NCBI GenBank assembly: GCA_018267155.1
Contig: JAFDZE010000063.1
Span: 1 to 36,372, forward strand
DNA from: Bacteroidota bacterium
Lineage (GTDB): Bacteria; Bacteroidota; Bacteroidia; Flavobacteriales_F; PHOS-HE28
Length of the DNA stretch: 36,372 nt
Direction: 5' to 3'
Positions 6,181 through 15,482 of this stretch are shown here, one piece after another. The notes beneath the pieces were generated by a model. That model was not told where the DNA came from and did not search any database. It saw only the letters and a program-made list of their open reading frames with translations. Both the position numbers and the translations under genes were made by a program. Within the stretch, counting starts at the first letter, position 1; the number at the start of each line of letters is the position of its first letter.

Positions 6181-8814
6181 ATGAGCATCCTCTTCCGCTC
6201 CCTCCTCACCTGCTTTGTGCTGGCGGCCACGCTGCCCTCCTTGGCCACGCACAACGAAGCGGGCGAGATCCTGGTTTGCCACCTCGGGGGCCTGGAATAC
6301 GAGGTCACCATCGTTACGCATACGAACCCGAACTCCCAGGCCGACCGGCCGGAATTCGTGATCGAGTGGGGCGACGGGGAGTTGGATACCGTGCCCCGCC
6401 TGTCCGATACGATCCTCACCTTCGGCTCGGTGCAGGTGAAGCGGAACCTCTATGTGGCCACACACACCTACGCTGCGGCCGGGGTGTACACCCTGCAGTA
6501 CATCGATCCGAACCGTGTGGCGGGCATCATGAACATTGAGGGATCGGTGGACATCCCGATGTGCGTGCAGTCGCAGATCATCGTAACGGCTGCCCTGAAC
6601 GACTGCCTGCCGCGCTTCCTGAACGCACCGATCCAGTTGGCATGCATTTACCAGCCCTGGATCCACAATCCGGCGGCCTACGATGAGGATGGTGACAGTC
6701 TTTCGTATGAGCCGGTGATCTGCCTCGGGCCGGATGGTGATGACCCGAACAGCCTTGGGGATCCCATCAGCAACTACCTCTACCCTGACCAGTACATGCC
6801 GGGGCCGGGCAATCAGTACTCGATGGATCCGGTCACGGGCACCATCACGTGGGATTCACCCCCCATGCAAGGCTGGTACAATATCGCCTTCATCGTGCGC
6901 GAGTGGCGTGATGGGGCGATGATCGGCTGGGTGGAGCGCGATATGCTCATCATCGTGGTGTCCCCGTGCGCGAATGAACCACCGGAATTGGGTGAAATGA
7001 TCGATACCTGTGTGGTCGCTGGAACACCGCTCACCTTCCCGGTCTCCGCCACCGATCCGGACTTCGGACAGGTGATCACCCTTCAAGCATTCGGAGGACC
7101 CTTGGTGGTCGACCAGAGCCCTGCGGTCTTCACCACCAATCCGGGCACCAGCCCCGTTTCGGGCACGTTCGCATGGAATACGCAGTGCGCCCATGTCCGC
7201 CAGCAACCCTGGCAGGTCACGTTCAGCGTATACGACAACTACAACCCGTCGCTCTATGATTTCGGGGCCGCGTATGTGACCGTGGTAGCGCCGGCCCCAC
7301 TGAACCCTTCGGCCACACCGGACGGCAGCATCATGCATCTGGCCTGGGACCCGGACGCGTGTTCCAACGCCATTGGATACCGCATTTACAGGAGACAACA
7401 GTTGTACGGGTTCAGCCCCGACCACTGCGAGACCGGTGTGCCCGGCTACACCGGTTACACCCTCATCAGCACCACCACGGGCTGGGGAAGCACCACGTAC
7501 GATGACCATGACCTGTCCTTCGGGGTAACCTACTGTTACATGGTGACCGCCATTTTCGCGGACCTCGCCGAGAGTTACGCCAGCGTGGAGTTCTGCAATA
7601 TGCTCGAACGGGACGTGCCCATCCTGACACATGTGAGCGTGGGCGCCACGGATGTGATCGCCGGTATCGATACCGTTCGTTGGAGCAACGCCTGGGACCT
7701 GGACACCGTGCAGCATCCGGGCCCGTACCACTTCAAGTTGTTCGTGGGCGATGGTTTCACATCGGCGAGCACCCTGCTGTACACGAGCGGCCCTTCACCC
7801 TTCCTCCAGCATCCGGACACCAGCTACCTGCATACGGGCATCAACACGGTGAACGGAGCACATGCCTACCGCGTTGAATTGTACGGTGCGAACGACACTT
7901 TCATCGGCAGTGGCAACACCGCCTCCTCGGTCTTCCTGGTGCCGGAACCGAACGATGAAGCGGTGACCCTCCACGCGCAGCACAGCACACCTTGGATCAA
8001 CACGCTGTACGAATACTACCGGGAGACCTCCCCGGACGTGTTCACCCTCGTGGGCACCGGTACCACGGGCACGTACGTGGACACCGGCCTGGTGAACGGA
8101 CAGGAATACTGCTGGTACGTGCGCACCACGGGAGCCTACAGCGACCCGTCCATCGTAGCACCGCTCCTCAACTTCAGCCAGATCGTGTGCGCCAGCCCGG
8201 TGGACCTGACACCGCCTTGCCCGCCCACGGTGAGCCTGGACAACGATTGCGAGACACCGCTGAACTCGCTCACTTGGAACAACCCGAACGAGAGTTGCGC
8301 CGACGACACGTACCAGTACCACATCTGGTTCACGCCCTCGTTCGATGAGCCGTTGCAGGTGATCGCCACGCTGATCGGCGCGGAGAACACCTTTTACCAG
8401 CATACCGACGGACAGAGCGTGGCCGGCTGCTATGCCGTTTCAGCGATCGATACCGTAGGCAACGAAAGCCTGTTGAGCGATACGGTGTGCGGCGACAATT
8501 GCCCGACATACGAACTGCCCAACGTATTCTCGCCCAACAGCGACGGAACGAACGACCTCTTCGTCCCTTTCCCCTACCGTGGTGTGAAAGAGATCGACCT
8601 GCACATCTACAACCGTTGGGGCCAGCTCGTGTTCACCAGTACCGATCCGGACATCGAGTGGCCAGGCACCTACAAGAACGCCGGTGAGCCGGTGCCCGAT
8701 GGTGTGTATTACTACACCTGCGATGTGATGTTACGACGCCTGGCCGGTGACGAACCGCTCCGCTTGAAGGGCTACGTGCATGTGCTGCGCGGCAACCAGG
8801 CCCGTATCAACTGA
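6181..8814 (+). CDS. Large surface protein with fibronectin-type repeats and type B (CHU_C) sorting domain
   Basis: 877 aa from ATG 6181. The signal peptide MSILFRSLLTCFVLAATLPSLA is followed by a PKD-like region (ATHNEAGEILVCHLGG, then IEWGDGELDTVPR), two or three Fn3-like modules with repeated GYRIYRR, YCYMVTAIF and YCWYVRTTG strands, and a C-terminal CHU_C/TIGR04131 domain (LPNVFSPNSDGTNDLF, IYNRWGQLVF, PDGVYYYTCDV). The family is exported by the type IX system and tied to gliding-type surface proteins. The function is likely adhesion or matrix, with no enzyme motif seen. The frame is open upstream to 6028, but only the 6181 start gives a signal peptide. The stop overlaps the ribE start by one base (TGATG), which is unusual for such a large surface gene. 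Confidence 0.9.
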   Translation: MSILFRSLLTCFVLAATLPSLATHNEAGEILVCHLGGLEYEVTIVTHTNPNSQADRPEFVIEWGDGELDTVPRLSDTILTFGSVQVKRNLYVATHTYAAAGVYTLQYIDPNRVAGIMNIEGSVDIPMCVQSQIIVTAALNDCLPRFLNAPIQLACIYQPWIHNPAAYDEDGDSLSYEPVICLGPDGDDPNSLGDPISNYLYPDQYMPGPGNQYSMDPVTGTITWDSPPMQGWYNIAFIVREWRDGAMIGWVERDMLIIVVSPCANEPPELGEMIDTCVVAGTPLTFPVSATDPDFGQVITLQAFGGPLVVDQSPAVFTTNPGTSPVSGTFAWNTQCAHVRQQPWQVTFSVYDNYNPSLYDFGAAYVTVVAPAPLNPSATPDGSIMHLAWDPDACSNAIGYRIYRRQQLYGFSPDHCETGVPGYTGYTLISTTTGWGSTTYDDHDLSFGVTYCYMVTAIFADLAESYASVEFCNMLERDVPILTHVSVGATDVIAGIDTVRWSNAWDLDTVQHPGPYHFKLFVGDGFTSASTLLYTSGPSPFLQHPDTSYLHTGINTVNGAHAYRVELYGANDTFIGSGNTASSVFLVPEPNDEAVTLHAQHSTPWINTLYEYYRETSPDVFTLVGTGTTGTYVDTGLVNGQEYCWYVRTTGAYSDPSIVAPLLNFSQIVCASPVDLTPPCPPTVSLDNDCETPLNSLTWNNPNESCADDTYQYHIWFTPSFDEPLQVIATLIGAENTFYQHTDGQSVAGCYAVSAIDTVGNESLLSDTVCGDNCPTYELPNVFSPNSDGTNDLFVPFPYRGVKEIDLHIYNRWGQLVFTSTDPDIEWPGTYKNAGEPVPDGVYYYTCDVMLRRLAGDEPLRLKGYVHVLRGNQARIN

Positions 8815-9404
8815 TGTTCACGGGCATCGTGGAGGGGACGGGTGAAGTGACCGGGCTGTCGCGGGCCGGTTCGAATCTTGAACTCGTCGTGCGCGCGAAC
8901 ATCACCGGTGAGTTGCGCATCGACCAGAGTGTGAGCCACAACGGGGTGTGCTTGACGGTAGTGGAGCTGATGGGCGACCGCTATCGCGTGACCGCCGTGG
9001 AAGAGACCCTGCAACGCAGCAACCTCGGCGACTTGAAGCCCGGCGACCCCGTGAACCTTGAACGTTGCCTGCGCCTGGGCGACCGTTTGGACGGCCACAT
9101 GGTGCAGGGGCACGTGGACGCCGTGACCACCTGTACGGCCGTGGAAGACCGCGACGGCAGCTGGTGGTTCTCCTTCGCGCTGCCCGAGCAGAAGCACCTG
9201 CTGGTGGAGAAGGGCTCCGTCTGCCTCAACGGCGTGAGCCTGACCATCGCCCAGTTGACGGACCGCGACTTCAGCGCGGCGATCATCCCCTACACCTTCG
9301 CACACACCAATTTCCATGCACTGCGCCCGGGCCATCGGGTGAACGTGGAATTCGACGTGCTGGGGAAGTACGTGGAGAGGATCATGCACCTGCGGGCCGG
9401 ATGA
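8814..9404 (+). CDS. ribE: Riboflavin synthase alpha subunit
   Basis: 196 aa. It catalyses dismutation of two 6,7-dimethyl-8-ribityllumazine molecules to riboflavin. The characteristic start MFTGIVEGTGEV and two repeated lumazine-binding barrels are visible. The second begins near residue 97 (MVQGHVDAV), followed by LNGVSLTIAQL, and a C-terminal NVEFDVLGKYVERI completes the protein. ATG 8814 shares one base with the stop of the upstream surface protein gene, so it is probably translated by termination-reinitiation. No FMN riboswitch is visible or expected inside the upstream coding sequence. Other rib genes are not in the window. Confidence 0.96.
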   Translation: MFTGIVEGTGEVTGLSRAGSNLELVVRANITGELRIDQSVSHNGVCLTVVELMGDRYRVTAVEETLQRSNLGDLKPGDPVNLERCLRLGDRLDGHMVQGHVDAVTTCTAVEDRDGSWWFSFALPEQKHLLVEKGSVCLNGVSLTIAQLTDRDFSAAIIPYTFAHTNFHALRPGHRVNVEFDVLGKYVERIMHLRAG

Positions 9405-9441
9405 GCAGCGAGCGTGGAGCGGATCACGCCATCTTCGCGAC

Positions 9442-12303
9442 ATGTCCGCCCACCCCGATACCGACAAGCGCCTCTTCCTGCTCGACGCCTTCGCGCTGAT
9501 CTACCGCGCCTACTTCAGTTTCATCCGCGCACCGCGCGTGAACAGCAAGGGCTTCAACACCAGTGCGGCCTTCGGTTTCACCACCACCCTGCTGGACCTG
9601 ATCAAGCGGGAAAGACCCACCCACCTCGCGGTGGTCTTTGATACCTCTGCGCCCACCGAACGGCACGAGACCTTGCTGGACTACAAGGCCAACCGCGAGG
9701 AAATGCCCGACGACATCCGCAGCAATCTGCCATACATCCGCCGCATCATCGAGGCGCTCAACATCCCCATCCTCGAGAGCGATGGTTACGAGGCCGACGA
9801 TGTGATCGGCACCCTGGCCAAGAAGGCCGAACTCGAAGGCTACACCACCTTCATGGTGACACCGGACAAGGACTTCGGGCAGCTCGTTACGGACCGGATC
9901 ATCATGTACAAGCCCGGTCGCGGTGGCGATCCACCGGAGAAACTCGGACCCAAGGAGATCCGTGATCGCTGGGGCGGGCTCAGCAGCACCGAACAGGTCA
10001 AGGATATCCTCGGCCTCATGGGCGATGCGGTGGACAACATACCGGGCATACCAGGTATCGGGGAGAAAACCGCCATCAAACTGGTGCAGCAGTTCGGCTC
10101 ACTGGAAGGCGTGATCGACGGGGTGGAGCAACTGAAGGGCAAACAGAAGGAGAACGTGATCCAGTTCGCGGAACAAGGCCGGATGAGCAAGATGCTGGCC
10201 ACCATCAACACCGACGCGCCGGTGGATCTCGACCACGATGCGTTGCACCTCGATCCGCCGGACAAGGACAAGGTGATGGAGGTCTTCAGTGAGCTGGAGT
10301 TCAGGACACTGGCCGCCCGTGTGCTCAGCCCTGCGGATGCAGGTGGCGCCGATGCGGGTCCGAAGAGCAACGGGGCCACCGGTCGGCGCGGGTCCAACGC
10401 GCAGGAACCGTCCGCGCAAGTGGACCTGTTCGGCACCACCATGGATGCGGACGGCAACGTGGCGTTGACGGAGTTCTCCACCATCGACACGGTGAAGCAC
10501 CGCTACCTGCTGGAGGACACCAACGAGAAGATGTACATGCTCGCGGCCCAACTGAAGAAACAGCCGCGTTTCTGTTTCGATACCGAGACCACGGGAACCG
10601 ATGAGCGTACGGCGGAGCTGGTGGGATTGGCGTTCAGCTTCAAGGCGAACGAGGGCTACTACGTGCCCGTGCCGGCCGACCGCCAAGAGGCCCAACGCAT
10701 CGTGGACATCTTCAAACCCGTGCTGGAGAACGAGGCCATCGGCAAGGTGGCGCAGAACGCCAAGTACGACATCCGCGTGCTGGCGCGGTACGGCGTGGAG
10801 TTGAAGGGACCCCTCTTCGATACCATGGTGGCGCACTACCTGCTGAAGCCCGACCAGCAGAAGCACGGCATGGACGACATGGCCGAGGCTTACCTGAACT
10901 ACCGCCCTGTGAGCATCACCGCACTCATCGGCGAGAAGGGGCGCGGCAAGGTGCAGAAGTCCATGCGCGAGGTGGACCCGGAACTGGTGAAGGAGTACGC
11001 CGCCGAGGATGCCGACATCACCTGGCAGCTCGCCCAACGATTCGGGCCGCTGTTGGAGCAGGATGAAGTGACCGCGCTCTTCAACGAAGTGGAGATGCCG
11101 CTGGTGCATGTGCTCGCCGACATGGAGACCGAAGGCATCCGCATCGACATCCCCGCGCTGAAACAGTTCAGCGAAGAGTTGGGCACGGACCTGCTCCGCC
11201 TCCAGGAGGAGATCCATGCGGCCAGCGGTGTGCCCTTCAACATCGACAGCCCCAAGCAACTGGGCGACGTGCTCTTTGAAACGTTGAAGCTCGGTGGCGA
11301 CAGTGTGAAGAAGACCGCAAAGACGGGCCAGTACCAGACCAGTGAGGACATCCTCCAGGGTTTGAGCAACGCGCACCCGGTGGTACCGCTCATACTGGAC
11401 TATCGCAGTCTGCGCAAATTGAAGGGGACCTATGTGGATACGCTTCCGGAAGCCGCTGACCCTGTCACGCATCGGGTGCATACAAGCTACCTGCAGACCG
11501 TGGCGGCCACCGGGCGCCTGGCCAGCAACGACCCGAACCTCCAGAACATCCCCATCCGCACCGAGAAAGGCCGCGAGATCCGCAAGGCCTTCGTTCCGCG
11601 CGATGCGAACTACCAACTGCTCAGTGCCGACTACTCGCAGATCGAATTGCGGATCATCGCGCACATGAGTGGCGACAAGAACATGCAGGAAGCCTTCCGG
11701 CACGGGCTCGATATCCACGCGGCCACGGCGGCCAAGGTGTTCAACGTGGACATCGCTACGGTCACACGGGATCAACGGAGTCGGGCCAAGGCCGTCAACT
11801 TCGGTATCGCGTACGGCCAGGGTGCGTTCGGGCTTGCCCAGAATCTGGGCATCCCGCGTGCGGAGGCCAAACAGATCATCGATGACTACTTCGGGCAGTT
11901 CCCCGGCGTACGCAACTACATGGACGAGATGATCGGTTTCTGCCGGACCAACGGATACATCAAGACCCTCATGGGCCGTCGCAGGTATCTGCCGGACATC
12001 ACCAGCGGCAACAACACCGTGCGCGCACAGGCCGAGCGCATCGCCATCAACGCACCCATGCAGGGCTCGGCTGCCGACATCATCAAGGTGGCCATGGTGA
12101 ACATCCATGGCGACCTGAAGCAACGGGGCATGCGCAGCAGGTTGCTGTTGCAGGTGCATGATGAACTCGTGTTCGATGCCCACAACGACGAGACCGCTGC
12201 GTTGAAGGAGTTGGTACGTGATCGTATGGAAGGCGCCCTGGCGCTGGATGTGCCACTTGTTGTTGACATGGCGGTGGGGAAAAACTGGCTGGAGGCGCAC
12301 TGA
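9442..12303 (+). CDS. polA: DNA polymerase I
   Basis: 953 aa, slightly longer than the E. coli enzyme. Replication primer removal and repair. Domains in order: 5'-flap nuclease (residues 1-~300, with LLDYKANREEMPD and GYEADDVIGTLAKKA), 3'-5' proofreading exonuclease (FDTETTGTDERTAELVG near residue 375, with acidic residues kept, so it is probably active), and the family A polymerase (motif A LLSADYSQIELRIIAHM near 726, the O-helix region RSRAKAVNFGIAYGQG, and motif C QVHDELVFDAH near 903). A spacer of low-complexity Ala/Gly/Asn sequence (near residues 295-335) separates the nuclease from the exonuclease. It lies 37 bases after ribE on the same strand. ATG 9442 begins MSAHPDTDKRLFLLDAFALIYR, a normal PolA N-terminus. 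Confidence 0.97.
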   Translation: MSAHPDTDKRLFLLDAFALIYRAYFSFIRAPRVNSKGFNTSAAFGFTTTLLDLIKRERPTHLAVVFDTSAPTERHETLLDYKANREEMPDDIRSNLPYIRRIIEALNIPILESDGYEADDVIGTLAKKAELEGYTTFMVTPDKDFGQLVTDRIIMYKPGRGGDPPEKLGPKEIRDRWGGLSSTEQVKDILGLMGDAVDNIPGIPGIGEKTAIKLVQQFGSLEGVIDGVEQLKGKQKENVIQFAEQGRMSKMLATINTDAPVDLDHDALHLDPPDKDKVMEVFSELEFRTLAARVLSPADAGGADAGPKSNGATGRRGSNAQEPSAQVDLFGTTMDADGNVALTEFSTIDTVKHRYLLEDTNEKMYMLAAQLKKQPRFCFDTETTGTDERTAELVGLAFSFKANEGYYVPVPADRQEAQRIVDIFKPVLENEAIGKVAQNAKYDIRVLARYGVELKGPLFDTMVAHYLLKPDQQKHGMDDMAEAYLNYRPVSITALIGEKGRGKVQKSMREVDPELVKEYAAEDADITWQLAQRFGPLLEQDEVTALFNEVEMPLVHVLADMETEGIRIDIPALKQFSEELGTDLLRLQEEIHAASGVPFNIDSPKQLGDVLFETLKLGGDSVKKTAKTGQYQTSEDILQGLSNAHPVVPLILDYRSLRKLKGTYVDTLPEAADPVTHRVHTSYLQTVAATGRLASNDPNLQNIPIRTEKGREIRKAFVPRDANYQLLSADYSQIELRIIAHMSGDKNMQEAFRHGLDIHAATAAKVFNVDIATVTRDQRSRAKAVNFGIAYGQGAFGLAQNLGIPRAEAKQIIDDYFGQFPGVRNYMDEMIGFCRTNGYIKTLMGRRRYLPDITSGNNTVRAQAERIAINAPMQGSAADIIKVAMVNIHGDLKQRGMRSRLLLQVHDELVFDAHNDETAALKELVRDRMEGALALDVPLVVDMAVGKNWLEAH

Positions 12304-12360
12304 TCCGTTGCGGCCGAGCGGGACCTTTACCCCGACCTCTCCAAGCACCCCGGAACACAC

Positions 12361-13245
12361 ATGCGCACCAGTTGCTGGAACCTCGCCCCGTTGGCGCTGG
12401 TCCTCTTGGCGGCCTGCGGTGGCAATGCGCCCCAGCAGGACACGCTCACCACGGACCCCGTCGCCGACAGTACCCAGGCCGAACGCCTGCGGAAGACCAA
12501 GAACATCTTCCACAACATCCCGAGCCCCATGGAAACGGCCTCGCTCCTGAAAAAGGCCGGAGCCGGGTATGATAAGAGCGTGCTCAACGATGTGAAGAAC
12601 GTGGACAACTACACCAGCGCGAGCAAACAAGCACTCAACCTGGGCATCTACGGGGCCGATCTGAGCTACGCCGGCGTTTTCAACAACACCCAGGAGAGCA
12701 TGCTCTACACGGCTTGTGCGCAGAACCTGGCCAAACGGCTCGATGTGGCCAATGCATTCGGGCAGGAGACCGTGGACCGTATGGAGAAGAACCGCAACGA
12801 CCGCGACTCCCTGCTCGACATCATCAGCAGTACCTATTGGGATGTGGACGCTTACCTCAAGGACAATGGCCGCGACAACATCAGCGCACTCATGATCGCC
12901 GGTGGTTGGGTCGAGGGCCTGTACATGGCCACGCAGGTCTGCAAGACCCACGACACGCCCGAGCTCCGGCAACGCATCGCCGACCAACAGTACCCATTGG
13001 GCGAGTTGATCGAACTGATGGGCACGTACAGCACCGATGATCCCGCGGTGAGCGGTGTGAAGAGCGACCTGGACGCACTCGCGGGTCTCTTCGCCGCACT
13101 GCCCACGCCGGCCGCCAGCACCGTTACCCAGGAGAACGGCGTTGCCGTGATCGGCGGCGGGGCCGCCCCGGCCGCCATCACCGATGACCAGTTGAAGGCC
13201 ATCACCGAGAAGACCGCCACCATCCGCAACGGCTATATCAACTGA
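12361..13245 (+). CDS. Conserved hypothetical lipoprotein
   Basis: 294 aa. The N-terminus ends in the lipobox LLAACGG, so it should be acylated and envelope-bound. The mature part is mostly helical, with segments such as PSPMETASLLKKAGAGYD, NLGIYGADLSYAGVFNNT and LMIAGGWVEGLYMATQVC. No catalytic motif or named domain was recognised. It sits 57 bases after polA and 5 bases before another small exported protein, so the last two are probably co-transcribed. The Ala/Pro-rich stretch near residues 240-270 looks like a linker. The reading frame and lipoprotein signal are clear; the function is unknown. Confidence 0.85.
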   Translation: MRTSCWNLAPLALVLLAACGGNAPQQDTLTTDPVADSTQAERLRKTKNIFHNIPSPMETASLLKKAGAGYDKSVLNDVKNVDNYTSASKQALNLGIYGADLSYAGVFNNTQESMLYTACAQNLAKRLDVANAFGQETVDRMEKNRNDRDSLLDIISSTYWDVDAYLKDNGRDNISALMIAGGWVEGLYMATQVCKTHDTPELRQRIADQQYPLGELIELMGTYSTDDPAVSGVKSDLDALAGLFAALPTPAASTVTQENGVAVIGGGAAPAAITDDQLKAITEKTATIRNGYIN

Positions 13246-13250
13246 TCCCG

Positions 13251-13688
13251 ATGAAGCACCTCCATCTGCTCGCCCTCATCGCCGCGATCTCCGCATTGCC
13301 CACGGCCGCCACCGCGCAATGCCGTGCGTTCGTGAAGAACAAGTGCGCCGCGAACATGTTGCCGTACAAGTTCAACGAGACCTTCAATGCCGCCCAACTC
13401 GGCCCCGGCGAGGAGGCGGAGGTGGACCTGACCTTCTTCAGCGGCCAGGACTACAGGCTCATGGTGTGCGCCCACCCGATCATCGGCGAAGTGAACTGGA
13501 AACTTATGGATGGTACCGGTCAGACGCTTTTTGAAAGCCTCGCCAGCGCCCCCAAACCCAGTTTCGAGTTCAAGGTGGCCACCACGCAGAAGCTCAAAGT
13601 GCATATTGACGTGCCAGAGGACAAGTCTTCCGCGACCGAGATGCTCAACTACGGATGCGTCGGTATCCTGGTCGGCTTCAAGGAGTAG
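13251..13688 (+). CDS. Small exported hypothetical protein
   Basis: 145 aa with a signal peptide (MKHLHLLALIAAISALPTAATAQ). The mature domain is ~120 residues, beta-rich, with four cysteines (CRAF, NKCAAN, MVCAHP, NYGCVG) that could form two disulfides in the periplasm. The pattern FNETFNAAQLGPGEEAEVDLTFFSGQDYRLMVCA resembles a beta-sandwich, but I cannot name a family. It starts 5 bases after the lipoprotein gene, so it probably shares its transcript and perhaps its job. Confidence 0.8.
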   Translation: MKHLHLLALIAAISALPTAATAQCRAFVKNKCAANMLPYKFNETFNAAQLGPGEEAEVDLTFFSGQDYRLMVCAHPIIGEVNWKLMDGTGQTLFESLASAPKPSFEFKVATTQKLKVHIDVPEDKSSATEMLNYGCVGILVGFKE

Positions 13689-13818
13689 CCCTCCATCGAT
13701 ATTCAACCGGACAACGCGGTGGACCCGTCGAAGCGGTCGAACAAGCTCACCGTGTCCCGCCCTTGGTATGGCGCCGGACGATCGGAGCGGAGGTCCAATG
13801 GTCCCCGGCGCACCCGGT

Positions 13819-13838
13819 GATCCCTGTCGCCAGGGGTC
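13819..13838. terminator. Hairpin between convergent genes, possible bidirectional terminator
   Basis: GATCCCTG and CAGGGGTC pair over 8 positions (one G-T) around the loop TCGC, in the 168-base gap between the ends of two converging genes. There is no U-tract on either strand. The rest of this gap shows no gene or other structure that I can support. Confidence 0.35.
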
Positions 13839-13856
13839 AAGTTCCGGAGTTGGGCC

Positions 13857-15482
13857 CTACTTCGCAAGCACGTACCGTGCGTCCTGGAACACGTGCCGGT
13901 CCCGCAGGTTCACCGAGATCCCCAAGCGCAGGTAGTTCGTCATCAGGTCATCGCCCCGCTCCGGCACACGCACACGCAAGGTCCAGGCGGCCTCCAGCAT
14001 CCATCCGCTGCGCGGCTCGATGATCCAGCCGGCCCGTAGTTCGTTATGGTACAGATGTACCATGCTGGGTCCTCCCAGGTAGTAGCCGTAGTTCTCCAGG
14101 CGCCCATCGCTATCGCGCACAGGCCGGGCACTCTCGGGCAGGAACATGTTGTTGCCGTAGCTCTGGTCGTTCGCCGTACTGGTGTCCTGGCCCAGCACGG
14201 CGAAACTGAACACCTCGCGTACGAGCCAGTGGTCCTTCCGCCACTCGCCTTGGACGAGAGCCTCCCAGAAATTGCTCCCGTACGGGTGCGCCAACGGCTG
14301 GTTGAAATGCGCGTAGTTCTGCCGCGTGTCGCTGTGCGTGTACATGAAGGGGCGCACGTAATTGAACTCGGCACGAAGGGTGAGGCCCTTCCGGTTGAAC
14401 GCATCGTGGCCCACCGCACCGAACTGAACGCCCTGCTTGTTGGCGAACCATCCACGGCCCCCGCGCACTTCGCGCAACAGGAACTCGTCGAACATGAGCT
14501 GGCCGTACAGGAGCGTCCTGCGGCCCACCCGGGTATTCACCGCGAAACCGAGCAACGCGTTGTCCGGCGAGCCCAGTCCGAATTCGGCAGGCCGGTAGAA
14601 GATCACCGGGTTCAGGTAATTGATGTCGAAGCCCCGACGGTACGCCGGGTCGTTATCCTGCCAGATGATGGCTTCGAAAAGCGAGATGTTCAGTCGGCTC
14701 AACGCGTTCCAGCTGAGGTAGTGCATGCTGGTCCACTTCAGATCGAAGCTGTTCCACTGCCCGTTGGTGCCGCGTATGTCACTCATGGCGGCGAAGAGGT
14801 TCACGTACCGCACCTTCCACACGGTGGTCGTGATCCTCAAGTAGGGATAGCTGTACGCATTGTCGCTGAGGAACAAGGAGCGCAACCCCTCGCCGAAGAA
14901 ATTCTTGCCGCGCCCCAGGGTGATGTGGAAGTACTGTCCAGCCTTGTGGTCCACCCAAGCGCTCCAATCATGATGGGTGCGCACGGAGCCCGCCCCTGCG
15001 TCCCCGTACGCATAGCCCTCCCCGGGCGTCACATGGATGGACCGCACGACGCTGTCCAAATAATTGGGGAGTGTTTCAGCCCAGACCATGCCGTCCACGT
15101 GCAGGCTCCAACGCTTCCCGGCACTCCAGTCCAGTTGGCCACCCAGCCCGGTCCGGAACTTGATCGGATCCTTCTCGCCGAATGAACCACCGATCATCGC
15201 TTCGGCGAAGGGCGTACCGTACACACCATGCCGGGGTTTGGAGAGGCTGTCCAGCCAGGGCCGCCACGCCTTGGGGACCAATGAGTCCGCACCGGGGATC
15301 AGCTTCAGGTCCTCCCGCAGATAGGGGCGAATGCCACTGTGGAGTGCGGGATCGGCCTTGATGGACCGGATACGGCCTCCGATGGGGCCGTCGATGTCCG
15401 TGCTCAAAGGCAACCATCCCTGTTGGGCGGTAGCCATGAACGCGGAAAGCAAGGTGGTCACCACCAGACAGGTCCTTCTCAT
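13857..15482 (-). CDS. Wzi-like capsule-assembly outer-membrane protein (copy A)
   Basis: 541 aa from ATG 15482, giving the signal peptide MRRTCLVVTTLLSAFMATAQ; a longer frame upstream to 15617 overlaps the transferase gene. The mature part has the alternating aromatic strands of an outer-membrane barrel (GRGKNFFGEGLRSLFLSDN, YSYPYLRITTTVWKVRYVN, FDINYLNPVIFYRPAEFGLG) and ends in LRDRHVFQDARYVLAK. It resembles the capsule assembly Wzi family, which binds exported polysaccharide at the surface. ATG 15482 overlaps the stop of the sugar-phosphate transferase gene (ATGA), so it is coupled to it. The gene two places upstream is a paralogue: both carry a G-x-G-x-RS-LL/FL-DN-YPYL pattern. Confidence 0.8.
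   Translation of the reverse strand: MRRTCLVVTTLLSAFMATAQQGWLPLSTDIDGPIGGRIRSIKADPALHSGIRPYLREDLKLIPGADSLVPKAWRPWLDSLSKPRHGVYGTPFAEAMIGGSFGEKDPIKFRTGLGGQLDWSAGKRWSLHVDGMVWAETLPNYLDSVVRSIHVTPGEGYAYGDAGAGSVRTHHDWSAWVDHKAGQYFHITLGRGKNFFGEGLRSLFLSDNAYSYPYLRITTTVWKVRYVNLFAAMSDIRGTNGQWNSFDLKWTSMHYLSWNALSRLNISLFEAIIWQDNDPAYRRGFDINYLNPVIFYRPAEFGLGSPDNALLGFAVNTRVGRRTLLYGQLMFDEFLLREVRGGRGWFANKQGVQFGAVGHDAFNRKGLTLRAEFNYVRPFMYTHSDTRQNYAHFNQPLAHPYGSNFWEALVQGEWRKDHWLVREVFSFAVLGQDTSTANDQSYGNNMFLPESARPVRDSDGRLENYGYYLGGPSMVHLYHNELRAGWIIEPRSGWMLEAAWTLRVRVPERGDDLMTNYLRLGISVNLRDRHVFQDARYVLAK

Noticed and set aside
8868-8877. GGTTCGAATC, like a tRNA T-arm
   Set aside because: Sits inside ribE codons with no acceptor stem, anticodon arm or CCA around it.
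10099-12987. 962-residue minus-strand open frame
   Set aside because: Antisense to polA and the lipoprotein gene; composition is an artefact of GC-rich codon bias.
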